Assembly: GCA_000750105.3 (NCBI GenBank)
Contig: JPHH03000005.1
Location: 620,001-684,000, forward strand
DNA length: 64,000 bases
Direction of reading: 5' to 3'
DNA from: Tolypocladium sp. Sup5 PDA-1
Taxonomy: Eukaryota > Ascomycota > Sordariomycetes > Hypocreales > Ophiocordycipitaceae
This document shows positions 20,789 through 32,090 of the stretch, piece after piece (the stretch's first letter is position 1; each line of letters begins with the position of its first letter). Made by a program: the position numbers and the translations under genes. The notes beneath the pieces were generated by a model. The model ran no database searches and had not been told where the DNA came from. It was given only the letters and a program-made list of their open reading frames with translations.

Positions 20789-22357
20789 GATGGGCGGATT
20801 CGCGGCTCTCTCTCGATCTCTTGACCAAGCGAGCCTGTGATGGACGAGGGGCGAGGAGCTGGAGGGTCGGGAGGGTATTAAAGGTATGGGATGGGACGTC
20901 GTTGGATGAGGACTTGGGTAGTGGGCTTTGAATTTTTGGCGATTGTGCGTTTTGGTGGGGCACGATTTCCACGCAGGGGGAGGAGGAGCGGGGAGTCATC
21001 GCACTTGGCACCGGGCGGCCACCGCATTGGTGCATTTGGGTGCTTATTTTGAGCGTCAGCACGTGTAAATTCTACTCCCTGCGCCTCCTAATGGCGCGCT
21101 TTGATTCGTCCATGGCTTGACCCTGTGTGGCTTTCTCCAGCCTCAGAGGTCCAAGGTACTTGATGCACTGCCCCAGTTTCGCGGGCAGAGCAAGTACCGG
21201 CAATCGTGGGCACCGAACAGGCACGCCAGCAGCAGTCATCGCCTTCTACTCCGTAGAAGCAAAGCTACGATCCATCCTGGCTTTAATACGAGCAAGAACA
21301 CAGTCATAAGAGTCATAGAGCCCCCTGATGAGACACACAGTGCAGCTCACATCTCATGCGGAAGCTAACACATCTGTTATCGATGGCCAGCTGTGTCTTG
21401 GCATCATGATCGGTGCCCAGATCGAACAGAAAGGCAGCTCCTTCGGGGGCGACGTCTGCTGATGTCTTGACATAATGGTGATGCGTCCTGCCGCACCATC
21501 CGCATCCGCCATCACAGCTGGATCCCAGACCGCCGTCCTTTGCGAGGCCCCATCATTCCGTGTCCGGATAACGCGGGAGACTAATCATAAATCCCCTTCT
21601 CGCCTTTGAAGACACGGCAGTTTGTCGTCTTTCGGTCAGGCATGACGTGAGGGGTTCTTGTACATGCCGTCCAAGGTAGCCTGGCATAAGCCACGGCAAA
21701 CAAGCCGTGCCGGGATGTATGTGCTGGAGAGGAGCGCATGTATGTACATATCGCCATTTATGGCTTCAGGAGCTGCCTTTATCAACGTTAGCTCTGCTCT
21801 CCATCTCGGCCCGGGGTAGCATCAAACGGGGTCAGCTTCGACGACGTCGTCACCATCGAGGCCTGTCTCACGCCGGAGCCGCTTGGCCGTCGTGGCGCCA
21901 ACACGTCGCACCGCGAGCCGGGGCAGAGTTGTACGCAGCATTGTGCCCCGTCAACCAACCATCGCAAATGGAAGCTCTCGCCAGCGCGTCCACCTGCCTC
22001 GCGGCTCGCCAGGTCAACTTGTTAGGTTATGAGAACTCGCGGCTCACGGTCATCATTGGCTACCGGCTCGGGGTCGCAGGGACAAGGAATCGACCTGCCC
22101 GGTCCGTCGCTAGTCAAGCTGTTCGAGTGTCGAGGCGCGACGGGCTTCTTCAAGGCAAGAATCCCCACCGCCGTCGCCAGTTTTTCTGTGGAAGCGGCGT
22201 ACGAGTACGAAGTACCCAAGGGAAGAAAAGACGCAAAAACCTAAACAAACCCAACCCACGAGGCGAGGCCAGGCTCCGCCCACAAAAAATTGTTAACAGA
22301 CGAGGGATTAGCTACAGCACCGCCTGCAGCAGGACCACAGCTCCTCCAGCCCAGCAA
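20789..22357. other. Divergent spacer between eIF3i and C1-THF synthase genes
   Basis: This 1.57 kb stretch is shared upstream sequence. TACTCCGTA lies at 21247-21255. From about 21707 rightward the C1-THF reading frame is already open, although nothing before about 22358 looks protein-like. Confidence 0.45.
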
Positions 22358-25300
22358 ATGCCGTCTCGAACCGCGGCAATGGCACCTCAGAAGCTGCACA
22401 TGTCTGCTGCCGCTGCACGACCGGGATCCTCCGTCCGCCGACTGCTGATCGCAGGAGAGGCCGCACAGAGGCACCAGCAGCCGCACAGCTACGATCACAG
22501 CGCGAGCCACAGGAGGTGCTACAGCGGTTGGCCACTACCAGTTGCTGCTGAGGCTCGGACGACGCTTAGCCCCGGCACCGGCACCACCTTCACGGCGGCA
22601 CCACCACCGCCAGCCGGGCCATTATCATCGTCCCATCCTCACAACCCAGCTGCCGCTGTCCTTTCGCTGCCACGCCGCCCAGCGCGCTCGGGATCCTCTT
22701 CCATCCTCTTCAGCAAACCCGCACACGGCCGTCGGCGCTTCGCTACCACATCGCCAGCCATGGTCGCCCAAAGACTCGATGGCAATGCCATCGCCAAGAG
22801 CATCCGCGAGCGCATCGGCGCAGAGATTGTCGAGAAGCAGAAGCTCAACCCCCGCTACAAGCCATGCCTCAAGATCATCCAAGGTGCGTTCGCCTCATGC
22901 CGAATGCCTCGCCTGCAAGTGCAAGAGGCAGCAAAAAGTTACGTGAGAAATCGTTGGGCTGACTCAATCATCTGCATTCAGTTGGTGACCGTTCTGACTC
23001 CTGTGCGTCCCGCCGTGACCCCTCCCCCACATCATGATAATTCTGTCCCGAATGTCGGCCAGGGATGCAGCAGTCGCGAAACAACAGCTAACATGGAGCC
23101 GCGCAGCGACCTATGTGCGCATGAAGCTCAAGGCCGCCCGAGAGGTGAGATTCCGTCACAGCATTCCTCATAAATTAAGTCGTTCACTCACCAATCCGCT
23201 ATCCAGGCCGGCGTTGCTTGTGAATTGCTTCACTTCCCAGAGACGATTACAGAGACAGAACTGCTCGGCCAGATTCGTACCCTCAACCATGACACCACCG
23301 TCAACGGCGTCTTGGTCCAGCTGCCCCTCCCTGCCCACATCTCTGAGTACAACATCACCTCGGCCGTGGCCGACGAGAAGGATGTTGATGGCTTCGGAAC
23401 CAACAACATCGGCGAACTGGCCAAGCGCGGAGGCAGCCCCATCTTCACCCCGTGCACGCCAAAGGGCGTCATTGAACTGCTCAAGGAGTCCGGTGTCGAA
23501 CTGGCCGGCAAGTCGGCTGTGGTTCTGGGCCGAAGTAACATCGTCGGCAGCCCCGTGAGCTACCTGCTTCGTAACGCGGATTGCACCGTCACCGTGTGCC
23601 ACTCCAAGACGGCGGGCTTGCAAAACTACCTCAGGCACGCCGATATCGTCATCGCCGCCATTGGAAAGCCTCAGTTTGTCAAGGGCGAGTGGCTGAAGGA
23701 GGGCGCCGTCGTCATCGACGTCGGAACCAACTTCATCCCCGACGCCTCCAAGAAGAGCGGCCAGCGCCTGGTTGGTGACGTCGAGTTCGAGGCGGCGGAG
23801 CAGGTCGCCTCCGTCATCACCCCTGTCCCCGGTGGTGTCGGCCCCATGACCGTGGCCATGCTGCTTCAGAATGTCGTCGAGGCCACAAACTTGTTCTTCG
23901 AAAAGGAGAAGCTGAGGAAGACCATTCCCCTGCCCCTGAAGCTGAAGGACCCCGTCCCATCCGATATTGCCATTTCCCGGGACCAGACGCCCAAGCAAAT
24001 CACTCGCATCGCAGCCGAGGTCGGCATCGCCCCTCACGAGTTGGAACCCTACGGCGCATACAAGGCCAAGGTCGACCTTAACTTGCTGAAGCGCCTGGAG
24101 CACCGCAAAAACGGCCGCTACGTGGTCGTGACCGGCATCACCCCGACGCCCCTCGGTGAAGGCAAGTCTACCACTACCATGGGTCTAGCCCAGGCTCTGG
24201 GAGCGCATGTCGGCCGCCTGACCTTTGCCAACGTCCGGCAGCCCAGCCAAGGACCTACCTTTGGTATCAAGGGTGGCGCCGCTGGCGGCGGTTACAGCCA
24301 GGTCATTCCCATGGACGAGTTCAACCTGCACCTGACGGGCGACATCCATGCCATTACCGCGGCCAACAACCTCCTCGCTGCCGCCATTGAGACCCGCATC
24401 TTCCACGAAAACACGCAAAAGGACGGCCCTCTGTACAAGCGATTGGTCCCGGCCAAGAACGGCGCGCGCAACTTTGCCCCTGTCATGTTCCGTCGCCTGA
24501 AGAAGCTTGGCATTGACAAGACGAACCCCGATGACCTGACCGAGGACGAGATCCACCGATTTGCCCGACTGGACATTGACCCCGAGACCATCACCTGGAG
24601 GCGAGTGCTGGACGTCAACGACCGCCACCTCCGAGGCGTCACCGTTGGCACCGCCAAGACGGAAAAGGGCCAGAGCCGCGAGACGGGCTTTGACATTTCC
24701 GTTGCCAGCGAATGCATGGCGATTCTCGCCCTCAGCACCAGCCTTGGGGACATGCGGGAGCGCCTGGGCCGCATGGTCGTTGCCACCTCGCGCGGCGGCG
24801 ACCCGGTCACCTGTGACGATATTGGTGCAGGGGGCGCGCTGACGGCGCTCATGAAGGATGCCATCAAGCCCAACCTCATGCAGACTCTGGAGGGTACCCC
24901 TGTCTTCGTCCACGCCGGTCCCTTTGCCAACATCAGCATCGGCCAGAGCTCCATCATCGCCGACAAGCTGGCGCTGAAGCTTGCGGGCACGGAGCCGGAC
25001 GAGAACCACAGCGACTCGGCCGGTTTTGTCGTGACCGAGGCCGGCTTCGACTTCACCATGGGCGGTGAGCGCTTCTTCAACATCAAGTGCCGCACCTCGG
25101 GCCTCGTCCCGGACGTCGTCGTCGTCGTCGCAACCATCCGGGCCTTGAAGGTCCACGGAGGCGGCCCGCCGATTGCCCCCGGTGCCGCGCTTGACCCGGT
25201 CTACAAGCAGGAGAATGTCGACATCCTCCGGGCCGGCTGCGTCAACCTGAAGAAGCACATTGCCAACGCCAAGTCTTTCGGCGTCCCGGTCGTCGTCGCC

Positions 25301-25901
25301 ATCAACAAGTTTGCCACCGACACCGAGGCCGAAATCGCCGTCGTTCGCGAGGAGGCCCTGGCTGCCGGCGCCGAGGACGCCATCCTGGCCGACCACTGGG
25401 CGCAGGGCGGCAAGGGAGCCGTCGAGCTAGCCAAGGGCGTGATTGCCGCCTCCGAGAAGCCCAAGGAGATGACTCTGACCTATGGCTTGGACGGCACCGT
25501 GCAGGAGCGCATCGAGGCAATCGGCAAGAAGATGTACGGCGCCGCCAAGGTCGAGTTCAGCGAGCTGGCGCAGAAGAAGGTGGACACGTACACGAGGCAG
25601 GGCTACGGCAACCTGCCCATCTGCATTGCCAAGACGCAGTACTCCCTGTCGCACGACCCGGATCTGAAGGGTGCGCCGACGGGCTTCACGGTTCCTATCC
25701 GGGACGTGCGCATGGCCGCGGGTGCTGGTTATCTGTAAGTCAAAGCCAAGCTTGGTGCCTTATTCGCTGCAATGGGTTGCTAACAGTCTCAGGTACGCTC
25801 TTGCGGCTGATATCCAGACCATCCCTGGACTGCCCACGGCGCCGGGCTATCTCAACGTCGACGTCGACGTCGAGACGGGCGAGATCGATGGTCTGTTCTA
25901 G
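22358..25901 (+). CDS. MIS1: C1-tetrahydrofolate synthase (trifunctional), with possible N-terminal mitochondrial extension
   Basis: This enzyme combines methylenetetrahydrofolate dehydrogenase, methenyl-THF cyclohydrolase and 10-formyl-THF synthetase. The exons are (22358 or 22760)-22883, 22982-23002 (a 21-nt micro-exon), 23107-23144, 23207-25734 and 25793-25901. From the ATG at 22760 the product is 939 residues (MVAQRLDGNAIAK), the size of cytosolic yeast Ade3. The N-terminal domain shows YVRMKLKAARE, the 'PVPGGVGPMTVAMLL' signature and GRSNIVGSP. The synthetase domain has the P-loop TPLGEGKSTTT (about residue 376). Upstream, the same frame stays open; an ATG at 22358 would add 134 basic, Ala/Ser/Arg-rich residues ending RRRFATTSPAM, resembling a mitochondrial presequence. 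I annotate from 22358 to include both; the 22760 start is certain to be within the conserved protein. Confidence 0.93.
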
Positions 25902-27686
25902 ATGCTTTCTCGGGCATTTTTCTTCCGGATCTGGGCATATAAAGCCAATTGGTGCATTGTTTGCGTGTTATGATAAACTGCCCTTACTCAACGTGGCATG
26001 ACAACTGGGAGGATCGGTAGTGTTTTACGGGATGGACTCGCGGGCTTCTTTGAATTCAACACAAGGCGCGGAAAGGAGGGGGTTGGGATTGGTCCACTGG
26101 TTGGTTATAATCGATACCTGCGAAGTAGAAATCGACTCTATTTCGACAACTTGCGTGCCAGCCATACTGTACGTGAACAACTCTGCTTGTGGATTTGGCC
26201 TATTAGGCGAGAGCAGCTAAACTCGGTTGTTTTCGTTGCTCTCAGCTCGTTTTCTCAGACTCGGGGTGGCACACCCCGCTGCCCATTTGTGTCTCGTGAC
26301 ACGATGTGAGGAGAGCCAAGTTCTGCTGCGTTACGTTACGTTACGGGCAAGAAAGGAGGGTAACAGCGGAACCCGCTTTGCGGAGTTTACGCCGGGACCA
26401 GTCGAGATGTCATTCGTTGATTCAGGTTCTCGTCGTGTTCCGTCTGATGCCGTCCAAGGGGCTGCTCGACGGTGTCATGAGTTGAGTCGCGCAGCTTGCA
26501 GTCGGAGGAAATGAAGCCACCGGCCGGAGCGGTTCGCGAGCCGCAATCGCCATCGCCATCGTGTGCATCTACAGGGGTTTACGGGGGATGTTTGATCGGT
26601 GCAGGGATATCATCATCACGCAGACGGGCGGCCGGACGAGCTGGGGGAGGATGGTTTGAGCATTGGATCTGCGGGATGCATGCAAGCACGGGCGGGCAGA
26701 GGGGGAGCGGAGCGGAGTTTTGAGTTGTTTTGCCCAGTGGCAGGGCTTGTGCTGCCATTGCCCGGGTTGTTCAAGGCGGTTGAAGTTGTACTGATATGCG
26801 CGGCTTGTTTTGACAATCAAGATGGGCCGATGCGTTTATACGCGGCTGCGAACCGAACACAGCCCGAGCCTAGGCCCTGCGGGAACACACGGACAGCGCA
26901 AGATGAAAGAGAAAACCAAGGAGAAATCTAGGCAGCCCGGTAAGTAAAGAAACACGCGAATGCCCCGAAATCACGCTTAGCCCACTGTTTGTACATGCGC
27001 AGTCTCGGAGCTGGCGCAGGCCGATGGTTGCGGTCCAGTGGCGCGCCGGGTGCTGGCGCAGCCGAAAGTGATGGCGGCGTTGGAAGAAGCCTCGACTCGA
27101 CTTGACTGGCACGAGCGGACGCCCCTGATTTGTCGCCTGGCACCTGGGTTTGCCCAATTGGGGGGGGGGGGGGGGGACGGAGCAAGATCAGGGGGTTCAA
27201 GGCTGGGTGGACACCGGAGGAGGGGATCGAGCGGTCCGGCAGTGGTGGCGAGCTAAATTTAGGGGGGGGGGGGCTGCTGGCTGCATGCCTTGCCCACTGC
27301 TGAGGTCGGTGATGGTTCATGACGCCAGTGGTTGATGCTCTCGAGGAATCGACGTCTTCCGTGCGCGTGTCCCACGTGTTTCTTCGCCGGAGTTGTGGAT
27401 TTCGTGCCTGCTTTGTTTTATTCTACATCTTCCCTGCCCTTTTGTCCCTGCGGGTTTCTTCTTTCTTTTCTTCTTCCTCTGCTTCTCGCATTGTTTCACA
27501 TTCTCCCGCTATTAGCTGGCACAGACGCCCTCTGCCTCAGCTCCTCGTCACGAGATCAGGTCCATCTGCAGGACATCCATCACACAGCGTCGGACGGTGT
27601 CCTTTCTTCTTGGACACCTCATCGTGGCATCACAGCCCTCCCTTTGCGTCTTCTGCGAGAAAAAGCCCCCGTCGCAGACGCCGACG
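25902..27686. other. Intergenic spacer with G-runs
   Basis: This is 1.8 kb between the folate gene and the P450. It contains a GTTAC triplication at about 26330-26346, a 17-G run at 27160-27176 and a 12-G run at 27262-27273. No gene is supported; the frames here are short and compositionally non-coding. Confidence 0.5.
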
Positions 27687-29747
27687 ATGCAGACGATGCT
27701 GCTCGTCGTCGGCGCTTCCGTCGTGTACGGCGTCTACTACTACGTGTCGAGCTTGCTGCACAGCATTGCGGAGGCGAAGCGGAGTGGCTTCAGCTATGTC
27801 GTCGTCCGTGCGTGTGCCCGTTCCCGCTGAAGAGTGAAGACGACGTTGGGAGAGTGCTAACGTGGTGGAACCGTGCGCAGCCGTTGATCCCCTCGCCCTG
27901 CCGTGGCAGTTGACGCACCGCATATGGATGCGCATCATCATGCTGTTCCCCGAGAGCTGGTGGGAGGAATGGCTCGAGTATGGCCCGTCCCTGGCGCTGC
28001 TCCTCAAGGACGGACATGGCTGACATGCAACAACAGCCTCATGGTCCCCGACATGCCCTACCGGACCGGCTTCGAGCGCTTCCGCCGCCACGGCGAGGCC
28101 TTCCTCGTCGTCTCCCCGCGCACCATGATCCTGCAGGTGGCCAACGCCGAGGTGATCCGCCACGTCGCCACGCACCGCGAGCAGTTCCCCAAGTGGACGG
28201 CCACGTACGGCATCCTGCGCCAGTTTGGCGAGAACGTGCTCACGTCCGAGGGCCAGGTCTGGCGCACGCACCGCAAGGTCACGTCGGCCTCGTTCAACGA
28301 GCGCAACGCCGCGCTCGTCTTCCGCGAGGCCATCCTGCAGACGCAGGGCATGATGCGCACCTGGACGGGCCCCACGGGCGTGCGGACGGAGCCGCTGCGC
28401 ACCGTCGAGCGCGACACGATGCGCCTGGCGCTCAACATCATCGGCTACGTCGGCTTCGGCCTGCGGCTGCTGTGGCCGGGCCAGACGCTGCCGGCGAGCT
28501 CGGACCCGCGGCTCGTCAAGTACGCGTCGCTGGAGGCGCCGGCGGGCCACAAGATGAGCTTCGTGGACACCATGTCCAGCGTCATGGAGAACATCCTGCT
28601 GCTGCTGCTGACGCCCAAGTGGCTGCTGCGGGTGCTGCCGTTCAAGCGCACGCGGGCGTCGGCGGACGCGTACGAGGACTACATCAAGTACATGGACGAG
28701 CTGATGGAGGACAAGATGGAGGATGCGCGCAAGGGGGACCGCGCCGGGGAGGGCATGGACTTGATGGGCCAGCTCGTGCGGACGACGTACCAGGCACGAG
28801 CGCAGGGCCAGGGCGGCAGCGGCGACGACGGCAAGGGCAAGACGGTGCTGAACCGCGACGAGATCATCGGCAACGCCTTCATCATGTTCGTCGCCGGGCA
28901 CGAGACGACGGCCAACACGCTGCACTTCACCATGGTGCAGCTGGCGACGAACCCGGCGGCGCAGCGCAAGCTGCAGCGCGACATGGACGAGCTGGTGGGC
29001 GCGTCGGACCCGGCGTCGTGGGACTACGAGGCGCTGGTGAACCCGCTGACGGCGAGCATGGTCGGGGCGAGCATGTACGAGACGCTGCGCATCATCCCGC
29101 CGGCGGCGGAGCTGCCCAAGGAGGTGTCGCCGAACCAGGACCAGGCCGTCGACATGGACGGGCGGCGGTACGTGATCCCACGGCGCACCATCGTGTCCAT
29201 GGTGGGCGTGTCGGTGCACCACAACCCGCGGTACTGGCCGCACGCGGAGAGCCGCGTGGCCCCCGGGCAGGACGACCTGCGCGACTTCAAGCCGGAGCGG
29301 TGGTTCCAGACGTCGGCGTCGGGGGCCAGCGGGGCCGAGGACATGGCCGGGGCGGACGCGGTCGACTACGGCGGGTACGAGGGCCCGGACACGAACGCGC
29401 AGCTGTTCCGGCCGGAGCGCGGCGCGTACATTCCCTTCAGCGACGGGGCGCGGTCGTGCCTGGGGCGGCGGATCGCGCAGGTGGAGATCATCGCGGCGCT
29501 GGCGGTGCTGTTCCGCGAGTACAGCCTGGAGCTGGCCGTGGACGAGTGGGCGGGCGAGGAGGAGGCGGCGGCCATGGGGCGCGAGGAGCTGAGGGAGGTG
29601 TACCGGCGGGCGCAGGAGAGGAGCCGGTGGACGATGAGGCAGGCGACGAGCCTGATTACGCTGAAGCTGCACGGGGAGATGCACGTGCCGGTGCGGCTGG
29701 TGCGGAGGGGGGAGGAGAGGTTTGTGGGGTGGATGGAGGACAGCTGA
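27687..29747 (+). CDS. Cytochrome P450 monooxygenase
   Basis: The model has three exons: 27687-27807, 27881-27977 and 28037-29747. The introns are GTGCGT...GCTAAC...CAG and GTATGG...CTGAC...CAG, giving 642 residues. The N-terminus is a membrane anchor (MLLVVGASVVYGVYYYVSS), so the enzyme should face the cytosol from the ER. P450 signatures are all present: I-helix AGHETT (about 359-364), ExxR as ETLR (421-424) and the haem loop FSDGARSCLG with Cys at about 547. It is longer than the usual 500-560. Extra length lies in a Gly/Asp-rich insert before the I-helix (around QGGSGDDGKGK), an Asp/Gly-rich loop before the haem site and a C-terminal region with GEEEAAAMGREELREVYRR. The coding sequence is exceptionally GC-rich. 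The substrate is unknown, and no biosynthetic cluster surrounds it. Confidence 0.93.
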
Positions 29748-30638
29748 TGGATGCTCTCTGTGGACGGGGGACGAGATGGAACACGGAGAATCTACGGGGG
29801 GGCGTGGACAGGCATGGGATATTACTCGTATATCACTGCGCTGTCTGGTCTCACCGGCTTGGCTTACACGGTCCCGAGAGGTCATTGGGATTTGGGATAG
29901 CTAGCCTCACGAAGATAGAACAGGCACAGACAAACGTAAACAGCACAGGCAGAGCGGACACCACCGGGGCGCTGATGATGAGTGGCAGCTCACAGACTGC
30001 TCGCCTGCCGTTCGCGTCCATGAACGTCACCAGTCGCATCGAGCTAGTTCGACTTTGCTGAAATGAGATGAGAGACACCTCACTGCTCATGAGGTGAGCG
30101 AGCGCTGAGCTGAGCTCCACCCCCCTCGCCAGCGGTCACTGGTCACCCGCCCCCCGGCCCCACCAGCTACCTACTGAAGAAGCTCTGCTGCCCCCAGCCA
30201 CTCGCCTTTCCCCCAGCGCAGCGCTGGCAGCCACTGGCCCACTGATGAAGCCAGCAGCCACAACAAGCCACCCGGGCAAGGTGCTACGGATACCCAGCCC
30301 TGCCCCCCGCCAGCCAAATCAAAACATAAACAAGACACCACCCTCGTCGTCGCCACCCGTCACCACCACAACCAGCAGCAGCAGCAGCAGCAGCAGCAGC
30401 TACTAGCAAAGCAAGCTACCTATCGAGCTATCAAAGGCCAAGCCCGCATCTCCCGACGATAGTATCAAGCGCCCGGGAACTGCACGCCCTTTTTTGCCAA
30501 TTACACGAGGCACGGCGCGGAACCGAAGAGGCGACGCCAGCGGCAAAAACAAAACACGGCAGCTTGCACCCAAGCTTTTTGGAAGTACACACACGCACCA
30601 CCACCAACCACCACCAACCACCACACAACGCCAGCGCC
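29748..30638. other. Intergenic spacer with CAG microsatellite
   Basis: This is the promoter side of the SAP-like membrane protein gene. A (CAG)n tract occupies about 30373-30399, and CACCA-rich sequence directly precedes the ATG. No gene is supported. Confidence 0.5.
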
Positions 30639-32090
30639 ATGTCCACCGCCGCAGCGACAAACAGCTGGCTCAAGGCCCAGCGCAAGAGCGATCTTGTCGA
30701 GCTGGCCGATAACGTCGGTCTGAAGAAGTATGTCTTTTCTTTCTTTCTTTTTGCTTTACCGGGTTCCTTTTTTTCCCCCTCTGCTTGCGAAACGTGGTGC
30801 TGGGGCGGTGGGTAGAGGCGCGTCGGGGTCGCGTACGATGCATCCACGGTGGGCTGCGCCGCACTGGACGCACGACGTTTGCGCCGACGACGTTTGCGCG
30901 GCGCGACGACGGCAGACGCCTTCGCGGCGGCTGCTGCGCGCTCTGCCATGGATGCAGAAGCTGCGCGACGAGCCATCGCAGGCCGCGCCCCCGCGTTTGC
31001 TTGCCCTGCGCGCGCGCGTGTACACCAGGAAAACAAGACCATCATCGCTGACCCCTTGCCTGCGCACAGCTACGAGGCCCTCAAGAAGAGCGAGCTCGAG
31101 GCCGCGCTCGACGAGTTCATCGCCGAACACACGACGCGCTTCGCCAACCGGCCCGACCTGACGGGCTACTTCAACAGCCGCTCCAAGGCCCTCGGCTCGC
31201 CCGTCAAGCGGGAGCGCGAGTCGCTCAAGGACGAGGCCGAGAAGACGCTCAAGGGGGCCAAGCGGCGCGTCACCAAGGCCATCGAGGAGCTGACGTCCGA
31301 GTATGCTTCAACCCTGTCTTCCTCAACCTAGTCTAGGGAGAACAAGGCTTCTAACAAGCACATCAGGAGCGACGACCACCGCGCCACCTCGACCTCGTCG
31401 GCCGTCGTCCGCACCCCCGGCCGCAGCCTCTCCCAGGTCGCCGCGCGCATCCCCCTGCCCGCCACGCCCGCCGACGTGGCCAACGCCGTCGACCGCTCCA
31501 CCGTCGCCATGCGCAAGCGCGTCTCCTCCATCTACCAGGACAGCGGCATCACCGAGGCCTCGCACGCCACCCGCGAGACCCTCAGCACCGTCACCAGCGT
31601 CCTGTTCGTCGTCTCCGCCTTTGAGCTCTACTACATCCGCCCCGAGATCCTCGCCAACCGCTACGCCTTCACCGTCCCCGCCGTCGGCCTGCTCGGCTCC
31701 CCGGACTACCCCGTCTACCTGCCCGACATGTTCCTGCTCCTCACCTCCAGCTTCTGGTCCCCGGCCCTGACCTGGGCCTTTACCAGCCTCGTCCTACCCA
31801 GCCTCTTTGGCTACTTCTTCAACCTGAGCGCCACCAACGCGGCGGGCCCACGCACCCGCTCCAAGGCCGCCCAGGCCGCCGACAACGTCGTCGACCCGCT
31901 GACGTTTAGCATCGTCAAGGCGCTCGTCGCGTACGTCGTCTACGGCCAGGGCGTCACCCTTGGCGGCTTCCTCAACGAGACGTCGGTCGAGCGCCTCAAC
32001 TCGGCCGTCTACGGCGGCTACCAGGGCATGCTGGTCGGCACCGCCATCACGGGCATCGTCAGCATGTACGACGCCGTGCTGAAGAAATAG
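30639..32090 (+). CDS. SAP-like domain membrane protein, uncharacterised
   Basis: The model has three exons: 30639-30727, 31070-31300 and 31367-32090. Intron 1 is long (342 nt); intron 2 is 66 nt. The product is 347 residues. Residues about 9-45 (SWLKAQRKSDLVELADNVGL, then YEALKKSELEAALDEFI) resemble a SAP/HeH helix-extension-helix module, used for DNA binding in some nuclear and inner-nuclear-membrane proteins. A charged linker rich in Lys and Glu follows. The C-terminal half has several hydrophobic segments: about 180-199, 230-262 (long enough for two passes), 285-306 and 327-342. The end, VSMYDAVLKK, carries a dilysine-like KK, which could retain it in the ER or nuclear envelope. A role in tethering chromatin to a membrane is inference only; I know no characterised orthologue. 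Confidence 0.75.

Noticed and set aside
24185..25396. 403-codon minus frame opposite C1-THF synthase
   Set aside because: Shadow of a conserved enzyme; valine/aspartate/glycine-rich without any motif.
26329..26346. GTTAC tandem as an interstitial telomere
   Set aside because: Only three units of a 5-mer and not the fungal TTAGGG repeat.
27630..29885. 751-codon open frame antisense to the P450
   Set aside because: It mirrors the extreme GC3 of the P450 coding strand, is Arg/His/Pro/Leu-rich and has no domain.
27980..30061. 693-codon open frame on the + strand in another frame of the P450
   Set aside because: Overlaps the P450 with its haem, I-helix and ExxR motifs; composition is Gly/Ala/Arg-rich, as expected from a shifted GC-rich frame.
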